Shown here: one piece after another, positions 28,887 to 36,261 of the stretch | How positions within the stretch are numbered: the stretch's first letter is position 1 | Layout of the letters: each line of letters begins with the position of its first letter | Origin: CADEED01 sp036677145 | GTDB lineage: Bacteria; Pseudomonadota; Gammaproteobacteria; Steroidobacterales; Steroidobacteraceae | DNA: 64,000 nucleotides | Reading direction: 5' to 3' | Assembly: GCA_036677145.1 (NCBI GenBank) | Contig: JAKFFF010000096.1 | Location: forward strand, 14,181 to 78,180 | Made by a program: the position numbers and the translations under genes | Notes under the pieces: model-generated | The model's input: only the letters and a program-made list of their open reading frames with translations | Database searches by the model: none | What the model was told of the DNA's origin: nothing

Positions 28887-29516
28887 GTGTTAGTCGAGAT
28901 TCTCTTCTGGGTGTTTGCCGCGATCCTCGTGGTCTCGGCGCTTACCATGATCATGGTGCGCAACCCCGTGCACTCGGCGATGCTGCTCGTGTTGTGTTTC
29001 TTCACGAGCGCGTCGATCTGGCTGCTGATGGAAGCCGAGTTCCTCGCCATCGTGCTGATCCTCGTTTACGTCGGCGCGGTCATGGTGCTGTTCCTGTTCG
29101 TCGTCATGATGCTCGACATCAACGTCGAGGAGATGCGCGCGCGCGTTACGCGTTACGCGCTGCTCGGCGGCATCGTCGCCGGCGTCGTCGTGTTCCAGAT
29201 CGTGAGTGTCGTGTGGACCCGCAGCCTCGGCATCGACGTCGAGAGCGGCGCGGCCCCCACGGCGCTGGACTACAGCAACACCGAGGAGCTCGGTCGCGTG
29301 CTCTATACCGAATACGTCTACCCGTTCGAACTCGCGGCCGTGTTGCTGCTCATCGCCATCGTTGCGGCGATTTCGCTGACCATGCGCAAGCGCGCGGGGC
29401 TCAAGCAGCAGAACATTGCGAAGCAGGTGGCCGCGCGCAGTGAAGACCGCGTGCGCATCGTCAAGGTGGAGGCTGTAAGGCCGGCGGCTCCGACAGAAGA
29501 GGGGAAAACGCCGTGA
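28887..29516 (+). CDS. nuoJ: NADH-quinone oxidoreductase subunit J
   Basis: Membrane subunit with five helices; the third carries the conserved pattern around LVYVGAVMVLFLFVVMML. 209 residues. GTG start at 28887 with GGAG upstream in the preceding bases. The last 35 residues form a charged cytoplasmic tail. The stop overlaps nuoK by four bases (GTGA). Confidence 0.96.
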   Translation: MLVEILFWVFAAILVVSALTMIMVRNPVHSAMLLVLCFFTSASIWLLMEAEFLAIVLILVYVGAVMVLFLFVVMMLDINVEEMRARVTRYALLGGIVAGVVVFQIVSVVWTRSLGIDVESGAAPTALDYSNTEELGRVLYTEYVYPFELAAVLLLIAIVAAISLTMRKRAGLKQQNIAKQVAARSEDRVRIVKVEAVRPAAPTEEGKTP

Positions 29517-29818
29517 TCCAGTTGAACTGGCTGCTCACCCTGTCCGGCGTGCTGTTCGCGATTTCGGTCGCGGGCATGTTCATCAACCGCAAGAACCTCA
29601 TCCTGCTGCTGATGTGCGTCGAGCTGCTGCTGCTCGCCGTGAACTTCAATTTCGTGGCGTTCTCGCGTTATCTCGACGACATCAACGGACAGATCTTCGT
29701 GTTTTTCGTGCTGACGGTCGCGGCGGCCGAATCGGCGATCGGCCTGGCGATCCTCGTCGTGTTGTTCCGCGAACGCCGCACCATCAACGTCGAAGACATC
29801 AGCACACTGAAGGGTTGA
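29513..29818 (+). CDS. nuoK: NADH-quinone oxidoreductase subunit K
   Basis: 101-residue three-helix membrane subunit with the proton-channel glutamates in LLLMCVELLLLAVNF and VAAAESAIGLAILV. GTG start overlapping nuoJ. Confidence 0.96.
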   Translation: MIQLNWLLTLSGVLFAISVAGMFINRKNLILLLMCVELLLLAVNFNFVAFSRYLDDINGQIFVFFVLTVAAAESAIGLAILVVLFRERRTINVEDISTLKG

Positions 29819-29822
29819 GCGC

Positions 29823-31955
29823 GTGAGTCTGAATTCAAACCTGCTGCTCGCCATTCCGCTGTTGCCGCTGATCGCGGCGATCGTCGCGGGATTGTTCGGC
29901 CGCACCATCGGCCGCGTCGCGTCGCACTCGGTCACGATCCTCGGCGTCGCGATTTCCTTCGGTCTTTCGGCGTACGTCGGCTGGCAGGTGTTCGCGAACG
30001 ATGCGCCGGTGTTCAACGCCTCGGTCTATCAATGGCTGATCAGCGACGGCGTCGGCATGGAAGTCGGCTTCCTGGTCGACGAGCTCACCGCGCTGATGAT
30101 GGTCGTCGTGACCTTCGTGTCGCTGTGCGTGCACGTCTACACCATCGGCTACATGGCCGACGACGACGGCTACCAGCGCTTCTTCAGCTACATCTCTCTC
30201 TTCACGTTCTCGATGCTCATGCTGGTCATGAGCAACAACTTCATGCAGCTGTTCTTCGGCTGGGAAGCGGTGGGCGTGGTGAGTTACCTGCTGATCGGCT
30301 TCTGGTACAAGCGGCCGACCGCGATTTTCGCGAACATGAAGGCGTTCCTCGTCAACCGCGTGGGCGACTTCGGCTTCGTGCTCGGCATCGCGGGCGTCGT
30401 GTATTACACGGCGCAATTCGGCGGTGCCTCGCTCGACTACAACGCCGCGTTCGCGGCCGCTCCGCAGATCGCTGAGCAGACGTTCCCGCTGGCCGGTACC
30501 GACGGCGTGAATGCGATGACCTTCATCTGCATCTGCCTGTTCATCGGCGCGATGGGCAAGTCCGCGCAGGTGCCACTGCACGTGTGGTTGCCGGACTCGA
30601 TGGAAGGCCCGACACCAATCTCTGCGTTGATCCACGCGGCCACGATGGTGACTGCGGGCATCTTCATGGTGGCGCGCATGTCGCCGCTGTTCGAGTTCTC
30701 GGAGTACGCGCTCAACTTCGTGTTGTTCATCGGCGCGACCACCGCGTTGTTCATGGGCTTCCTCGGCATCATCAACAACGACATCAAGCGGGTCGTGGCG
30801 TATTCGACGCTCTCGCAGCTCGGCTACATGACCGTCGCGCTCGGCGTTTCCGCGTACGGCTTCGGCATCTTCCACCTGATGACGCACGCATTCTTCAAGG
30901 CGCTGCTGTTCCTGGCGGCGGGCTCCGTGATCATCGGCATGCACCACGAGCAGGACATGCGGAAGATGGGTGGGCTGAAGAAATTCATGCCGATCACGTA
31001 TTGGACCAGCGTGATCGGCACACTCGCGCTCATCGGCTTTCCGTTCTTCGCGGGTTACTACTCGAAGGACCTGATCATCGACGCGGTGAAGCACCAGCAT
31101 CACTTGCAGGCGGACAATGCCATCGTCACTTACGCGTACTGGTGCGTGATGATCGGCGTGTTTGTCACGTCGTTCTATTCGTTCCGCCTGCTGTTCATGA
31201 CCTTTCATGGCGAGCCGCGGTTCGATGTGACGGGCGCGCATGAACATGCGCACGCGCATGCCCACGACGAGCACGCGCACGATCCGCATGCGCAGACCCA
31301 TCCGCTGCCGCATGGCGCGCACGACGATCACGCCCATGCGTCTCACGACGATCACGCGCACGGCCATCACGGCGGACCGCCGAGGGAAAGCCCGTGGGTC
31401 GTCATCGGCCCGCTGGTCGCGCTCGCGATTCCGTCGGTCATCATCGGCGCGATGACGTTCCAGCCGCTGCTGTTCGGCGGCGGCTTCGGCGATTCCATCT
31501 TCCTGACGGAGCACAACCGCGAGGTCCTGCAGGAGATCGGCCACAGCGTGGGCAACTGGTGGCAGTTCGGCGTGCACGCGATCGCGAACCCGGTGTTCTA
31601 CCTCATGCTCGCGGGCTTCCTCTCGGCGTGGGCGCTGTACATCAAGTGGCCGCACCTGCCGGGCGTCATCGATTCGAAGCTCAAGCCGCTGCGCACCGTG
31701 CTCGAGAACAAGTACTACTTCGACTGGTTCAACGAGAACGTCATCGCGCGCGGCAGCCGGTTGCTGGGCACGATCTTCTGGAAGGCTGGCGATACCGCGA
31801 TCATCGACCGCACGATCATCGACGGCTCCGCGGGTTTCATCGGCTGGTTCGCGGGTGTCGCGCGCCGCGTGCAGAGCGGGTTCCTGTATTCGTACGCGTT
31901 CTGGATGGTCATTGGACTCGCCGTAATGCTCGGCTGGTTCCTGGCCAAATTCTGA
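29823..31955 (+). CDS. nuoL: NADH-quinone oxidoreductase subunit L, with His-rich loop
   Basis: Distal antiporter-like proton-pumping subunit with the long lateral helix. 710 residues (E. coli 613). The core is typical: FFGWEAVGVVSYLLIGFWY, GKSAQVPLHVWLPDSMEGPTP split across the window as GKSAQVPLHVWLPDSMEG, and HAATMVTAGIFM. Between the core and the next helix, residues about 473-516 form a cytoplasmic or periplasmic loop with about 18 His in 44 residues (HAHAHAHDEHAHDPH type). GTG start four bases after nuoK. Confidence 0.96.
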   Translation: MSLNSNLLLAIPLLPLIAAIVAGLFGRTIGRVASHSVTILGVAISFGLSAYVGWQVFANDAPVFNASVYQWLISDGVGMEVGFLVDELTALMMVVVTFVSLCVHVYTIGYMADDDGYQRFFSYISLFTFSMLMLVMSNNFMQLFFGWEAVGVVSYLLIGFWYKRPTAIFANMKAFLVNRVGDFGFVLGIAGVVYYTAQFGGASLDYNAAFAAAPQIAEQTFPLAGTDGVNAMTFICICLFIGAMGKSAQVPLHVWLPDSMEGPTPISALIHAATMVTAGIFMVARMSPLFEFSEYALNFVLFIGATTALFMGFLGIINNDIKRVVAYSTLSQLGYMTVALGVSAYGFGIFHLMTHAFFKALLFLAAGSVIIGMHHEQDMRKMGGLKKFMPITYWTSVIGTLALIGFPFFAGYYSKDLIIDAVKHQHHLQADNAIVTYAYWCVMIGVFVTSFYSFRLLFMTFHGEPRFDVTGAHEHAHAHAHDEHAHDPHAQTHPLPHGAHDDHAHASHDDHAHGHHGGPPRESPWVVIGPLVALAIPSVIIGAMTFQPLLFGGGFGDSIFLTEHNREVLQEIGHSVGNWWQFGVHAIANPVFYLMLAGFLSAWALYIKWPHLPGVIDSKLKPLRTVLENKYYFDWFNENVIARGSRLLGTIFWKAGDTAIIDRTIIDGSAGFIGWFAGVARRVQSGFLYSYAFWMVIGLAVMLGWFLAKF

Positions 31956-31977
31956 CGACGACTAAGAACGAGAACAC

Positions 31978-33495
31978 ATGAAGGGGATTGGCTTGTTATC
32001 GCTTCTGACCTGGTTGCCCATCGTGGGCGGCCTCGTCGTGTTGTTCATGGGCGACCGCAGCATCAAGGCCGGCCGGTGGGTGGCGCTGATCACGGCGCTC
32101 GCGGTCTTCGGTCTGTCGATTCCGCTGTACACCGACTTCGATGTCGGCACCGCCGCGTACCAGTTCGTCGAGCAGCTGCCGTGGATTCCCGCGCTCCACT
32201 CGACTTACTACCTGGGCGTCGATGGCATTTCGATGCCGCTGATCCTGCTGACCACGTTCATCACCATCCCGGTGGTGATCGCCGCCTGGACGGTGATCGA
32301 ATCGCGGCCCGCGCAGTACTACGCCGCGTTCCTGATCATGGAAGGCCTGATGATCGGCGTGTTCGCCTCGCTCGACGGGCTGCTGTTCTACTTCTTCTGG
32401 GAAGCGATGCTCATCCCGATGTTCCTGATCATCGGCGTGTGGGGCGGTCCGCGGCGTGTGTACGCGACCATCAAGTTCTTCCTGTACACGTTCCTCGGCA
32501 GCGTGTTCATGCTGGTCGCGCTGATCTACATGTACACCAAGACCGGCGACTACAGCATCGCCGCATTCCACCGCCTGCCATTGACCATGGCCGAGCAACA
32601 CTGGATCTTCCTCGCGTTCCTGGCCGCGTTCGCGGTCAAGATCCCGATGGTGCCGGTGCACACATGGTTGCCGGACGCGCACGTCGAAGCGCCCACCGGC
32701 GGCTCCGTGGTGCTGGCCGCGATCATGCTGAAGATGGGCGGATACGGTTTCCTGAGATTCAGCCTGCCGATCACGCCGGATGCGTCGCGTGAACTCGACA
32801 TCCTGCTCATCACGTTGTCGCTGATCGCGGTGGTGTACATCGGCTTCGTCGCTCTCGTGCAGACCGACATGAAGAAGCTCATCGCGTATTCATCGATCGC
32901 GCACATGGGCTTCGTCACACTCGGCTCATTCCTCGTGTACGACATCATCGCGAACACCGGAGCGGTGCAGGGCGCCGGCATGGGTATCGACGGCGCGATG
33001 GTGCAGATGATTTCGCACGGCCTCATCTCCGGCGCGTTGTTCCTGTGCGTCGGCGTGATGTACGACCGCGTGCATTCGCGCGAGATCAGCGCCTACGGCG
33101 GCGTCATCAACACGATGCCGAAGTTCGGCGCTTTCATGGTGCTGTTCGCCCTGGCGAACGCGGGCCTGCCGGGCACCTCGGGTTTCGTCGGCGAATTCCT
33201 CGTGATCATCGCCGCGTTCAAGGCGAACTTCTGGTACGCCTTCCTCGCGGGCCTCACTCTGATCCTCGGCGCCGCGTACACGCTGTGGCTGGTCAAGCGC
33301 GTGATCTTCGGCGAAGTGGCCAACCACCACGTCGCGGAGCTCACGGATATCAACGCGCGTGAGTTCATCGTTCTCGGCATGCTCGCCGTCGCTGTGCTCG
33401 CCGTCGGTCTGTGGCCGGCGCCGCTGCTCGAGGTCATGCAGGCGACCGTCCAGAATCTCGTCCAGCAGATCGCCGCCAGCAAGTTGCCGTTATGA
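31978..33495 (+). CDS. nuoM: NADH-quinone oxidoreductase subunit M
   Basis: Antiporter-like proton-pumping subunit. 505 residues, about 14 helices, with FFFWEAMLIPMFLIIGVWGG, the conserved KIPMVPVHTWLPDAHVEAPT segment and KKLIAYSSIAHMGF. Starts 22 bases after nuoL; its stop overlaps the nuoN start (ATGA). Confidence 0.97.
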   Translation: MKGIGLLSLLTWLPIVGGLVVLFMGDRSIKAGRWVALITALAVFGLSIPLYTDFDVGTAAYQFVEQLPWIPALHSTYYLGVDGISMPLILLTTFITIPVVIAAWTVIESRPAQYYAAFLIMEGLMIGVFASLDGLLFYFFWEAMLIPMFLIIGVWGGPRRVYATIKFFLYTFLGSVFMLVALIYMYTKTGDYSIAAFHRLPLTMAEQHWIFLAFLAAFAVKIPMVPVHTWLPDAHVEAPTGGSVVLAAIMLKMGGYGFLRFSLPITPDASRELDILLITLSLIAVVYIGFVALVQTDMKKLIAYSSIAHMGFVTLGSFLVYDIIANTGAVQGAGMGIDGAMVQMISHGLISGALFLCVGVMYDRVHSREISAYGGVINTMPKFGAFMVLFALANAGLPGTSGFVGEFLVIIAAFKANFWYAFLAGLTLILGAAYTLWLVKRVIFGEVANHHVAELTDINAREFIVLGMLAVAVLAVGLWPAPLLEVMQATVQNLVQQIAASKLPL

Positions 33496-34955
33496 CCCCA
33501 GCTTCAGATTTGGTACAGACTCCTTTCACCTGGGCAAGCCTGCAACCCGCGCTGCCGGAGATCTATCTCACCGCCGCGATCTGCGTGCTGCTGCTGGCCG
33601 ACGTGTTCTTCGGCGACAAGCGCCGCGGCCTGGCGCCCACGCTCACGCTGGTCATCCTGGTGCTCGGCGCCTTCCTGACCGCGAAGTACGCCAACGTCAC
33701 TGAGCGCGTACTGTTGTTCAGCGAGAGTTACGTGGCGGATCCGCTCGCGGTGCTGCTCAAACTATTCGCCTTCACGACGATCGCGGTCGCGCTGCTGTAT
33801 TCGCGCGAGTATCTCGAGCGCCGCGGCATGATGCGCGGCGAGTACTACGTGCTCGCGCTGACCTCGCTGCTCGGCATCTTCGTCATCGTGTCGGCCAACA
33901 GCCTGCTCACCGTGTACATCGGCATCGAGCTGATGTCGCTGTCGCTGTACGCGATGGTCGCTTTCGATCGCACGTCGGGGCTCGCGGCCGAATCGGCCAT
34001 GAAGTATTTCGTGCTGGGCGCGATCGCGTCCGGCATGTTGCTGTACGGCATGTCGCTGATCTACGGCCTCAACGGCACGCTGCTGCTCGACGACCTCGCC
34101 GCGAAGGCAACCGGCGAACCCAGCGTCGGCATCGTTCTCGGCCTCGTGTTCATGGTGATCGCGGTCGCATTCAAGTTCGGCGCCGTGCCGTTCCACATGT
34201 GGGTGCCCGACGTCTATCACGGCTCGCCGACCGCGGTGACGCTGTTCCTGTCGACGGTGCCGAAGATCGCCTCGTTCGCATTCGCGTTCCGCCTGCTGGC
34301 GCACGGCATGGGCAGCGTCGGCGAATCGTGGCAGGAGATGCTCGCGCCGCTTGCGGTGTTGTCGATGGTGTTCGGCAACGTCATCGCGATCGCGCAGACC
34401 AATTTCAAACGCCTGCTCGCGTACTCCGCGATCGGCAACGTCGGCTTCATCCTGCTCGGCTTCGTGGCCGGCACCGCGGAAGGGTACGAGGCCGCGCTGT
34501 ACTACACGATTGCGTACGTGATCATGACGCTCGGTTCGTTCGGCGTACTGGTGCTCGCCAGCCGCGCGGGCTACGAAGTCGAAGAACTCGACCAGTTCAA
34601 GGGACTCTCGAAGCGCGATCCGTTGCTCGCCTACACGATGATGGCGCTGATGTTCTCGACCGCCGGCATCCCGCCGTTCATCGGCTTCTGGGCGAAGTTC
34701 AACATCCTGCAGGCGTTGTGGCTGTCACATCACCTGTGGCTGATCCTGATCGCCGTCTCTGTTTCCGTGGTCGGCGCGTTTTATTACCTGCGCATCGTGA
34801 AGCTCATGTTCTTCGACGCGCCGGGCGATCTTCCGACCGGCCGCTCGAGTGGTGTGGCGGTGCGCGCGGTGCTCGTGCTCAATGGACTCGCCGTGCTCGT
34901 GCTCGGCGTCCTGCCGGACGTTCTGATCCAGCTTTGCGCCCGCGTCATCGGCTGA
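33492..34955 (+). CDS. nuoN: NADH-quinone oxidoreductase subunit N
   Basis: Third antiporter-like proton-pumping subunit and last gene of the nuo operon. 487 residues, with YIGIELMSLSLYAMVAF, FKFGAVPFHMWVPDVYHGSP and NFKRLLAYSAIGNVGF. The ATG at 33492 overlaps the nuoM stop; a longer upstream frame lies within nuoM. No strong terminator follows before the tRNA-fMet promoter. Confidence 0.97.
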   Translation: MTPASDLVQTPFTWASLQPALPEIYLTAAICVLLLADVFFGDKRRGLAPTLTLVILVLGAFLTAKYANVTERVLLFSESYVADPLAVLLKLFAFTTIAVALLYSREYLERRGMMRGEYYVLALTSLLGIFVIVSANSLLTVYIGIELMSLSLYAMVAFDRTSGLAAESAMKYFVLGAIASGMLLYGMSLIYGLNGTLLLDDLAAKATGEPSVGIVLGLVFMVIAVAFKFGAVPFHMWVPDVYHGSPTAVTLFLSTVPKIASFAFAFRLLAHGMGSVGESWQEMLAPLAVLSMVFGNVIAIAQTNFKRLLAYSAIGNVGFILLGFVAGTAEGYEAALYYTIAYVIMTLGSFGVLVLASRAGYEVEELDQFKGLSKRDPLLAYTMMALMFSTAGIPPFIGFWAKFNILQALWLSHHLWLILIAVSVSVVGAFYYLRIVKLMFFDAPGDLPTGRSSGVAVRAVLVLNGLAVLVLGVLPDVLIQLCARVIG

Positions 34956-35071
34956 CACGCGTTCGGCGCCGGGCCAATCCGGCGGGCGATCGAAACGACT
35001 GTCCACATGGTGCTCGAGGCGAGGCCCTGAAACGTCGATTCCGCGTGGCCGTCGAGATGTGAAGTAAAGGT

Positions 35072-35101
35072 TTGCTTCTCGCGCAAACGCGACTGTAGAA
35101 T
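35072..35101 (+). promoter_or_regulatory. Probable promoter of tRNA-fMet with GC discriminator
   Basis: TTGCTT (35072-35077), 18 bases, TAGAAT (35096-35101), then GCGCGCCCC. A GC-rich discriminator directly after the -10 is the known mark of stringently controlled stable-RNA promoters. The tRNA begins 27 bases after the -10. Confidence 0.6.
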
Positions 35102-35128
35102 GCGCGCCCCTCGATCGAGGGGATCGGT

Positions 35129-35205
35129 TGCGGGGTGGAGCAGTCTGGCAGCTCGTCGGGCTCATAACCCGAAGGTCGCAGGTTCAAATCCTGCCCCCGC
35201 TACCA
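35129..35205 (+). tRNA. Initiator tRNA-fMet, anticodon CAT
   Basis: 77 nt. The three consecutive G:C pairs of the anticodon stem (TCGGG / CCCGA around CTCATAA, anticodon 35163-35165) and the unpaired 1:72 position mark it as initiator, not elongator. Positions 1 and 72 are T and T rather than the C and A of E. coli. Acceptor bases 2-7 (GCGGGG) pair with CCCCGC, the T arm has GGTTCAAATCC, and CCA is encoded. In E. coli the corresponding metY gene leads the rimP-nusA operon; here rimP is 18 kb away. Confidence 0.97.
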
Positions 35206-35291
35206 ATTCATCGACCCATTGCTCCGGGTCATTCGCGCCCAGTGATAAGCTTGTCCGCCTCTGATTCCGTGTCCGGAAGTTAGGGGCTCAC

Positions 35292-36023
35292 ATGCGCTAC
35301 GCGTCGATCTTACTCTGGCTCGTGACGTCCACGGCCGGCGCGGCCAACTGGCAACAGATTGGCGATCCCGATCCAAACGGCGGCGTCGTACTCGTCGATG
35401 CCGCGGACATCACCGATGTGAAGGGATACCGGAGGGCATGGTTGAAGTCCGTCTACACCTCGAACCAACCGATTCCGGACGAATATCGACGGGGGGGTGC
35501 CAGAACTTATCGCCGCTTGGACGAGCTGAGCATTTTCAACTGCTCGGCGAGAACGAGCGCGGCCGTGGAGTTCCACTGGCACGGGGCCGATGGCATACGC
35601 GTCGCCGATTTTCGCAATGAACAACTGAAGTTTCGCCCGGTTCCACCCGCGAGCCGGGAGGAGCAGGTGCTCGAAACGGTTTGCACGGCGGAGTTGGCGA
35701 AGGAAAGGGTGCCCAGCGAGGAGCAGCCGAAGATGACGCGCCCGGTGAACCCGATCGACTACTATCCCGCCGGCTCCATTCGTCGCAATGAGCAGGGCGA
35801 GCCGATGGTGCGAGTCTGTGTCGATCAAAACGGCAAGCTGCTGCGCGCGCCGGAAATTGTGGAATCCTCCGGGTTCCCTGAACTGGATGGCGCCGGCATC
35901 GAGGTCGCCAGGACCTCTCGGTATTTTGCGGGCACGAAGGACGGCATTGCGCTTCCGGAGTCGTGCCTCGAGTTCAAGGTCACGTTCAGGCTGGCCAGTG
36001 GGCGACGGAAACCATTGGATTAG
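35292..36023 (+). CDS. Secreted protein with TonB C-terminal-like domain
   Basis: 243 residues. A short signal peptide ends TAGA-ANW, so the protein should be released to the periplasm rather than anchored like classical TonB. Residues about 20-115 (WQQIGDPDPNGGVVLVDAADI onward, written here only in part) resemble the surface-adhesin E type domain found in small secreted proteobacterial proteins. Residues about 155-240 look like a TonB C-terminal domain: YYPAGSIRRNEQGEPMVRVC, SSGFPELDGAGIEVA, and LEFKVTFRL. Two Cys (in VRVCVDQNG and ESCLEFK) could form a disulfide. It precedes a TonB-dependent receptor by 238 bases on the same strand, so they may cooperate. Domain calls are by pattern; function is unproven. 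Confidence 0.7.
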   Translation: MRYASILLWLVTSTAGAANWQQIGDPDPNGGVVLVDAADITDVKGYRRAWLKSVYTSNQPIPDEYRRGGARTYRRLDELSIFNCSARTSAAVEFHWHGADGIRVADFRNEQLKFRPVPPASREEQVLETVCTAELAKERVPSEEQPKMTRPVNPIDYYPAGSIRRNEQGEPMVRVCVDQNGKLLRAPEIVESSGFPELDGAGIEVARTSRYFAGTKDGIALPESCLEFKVTFRLASGRRKPLD

Positions 36024-36051
36024 ATGCAGTGCGTCAGGACGCTGCTGAACG

Positions 36052-36068
36052 CTACGGACACGCCGTAG
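36052..36068 (+). terminator. Weak hairpin after the TonB-domain gene
   Basis: CTACGG / CCGTAG, six base pairs with a five-base loop, followed by TTGTTG instead of a T run. It may end or slow transcription 28 bases after the stop at 36023. The rest of the 238-base gap to the receptor gene shows nothing I recognise. Confidence 0.3.
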
Positions 36069-36261
36069 TTGTTGCAGCTCGCCACGCCGAGCAGATGGGC
36101 GTATGGCCAGATACCAATGAAAGTGGCTCTCGCCAGTCGCCATTCCTCAGTTACTAGCCACTTCTTTCTTGCTGGCAACTTCCGCGCCGGCCGCAAGTTT
36201 CGCGACAGACTCGATTGCTAGCTTGGCCTCCGACGACGATCAACCGTTCGAGGAACCCGCC

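Noticed and set aside
31239..31379. Repetitive CAT/CAC-GCG units resembling a tandem repeat or small CRISPR-like array
   Set aside because: Units are irregular, in frame, and encode the His-rich loop of NuoL; there are no spacers or cas genes.
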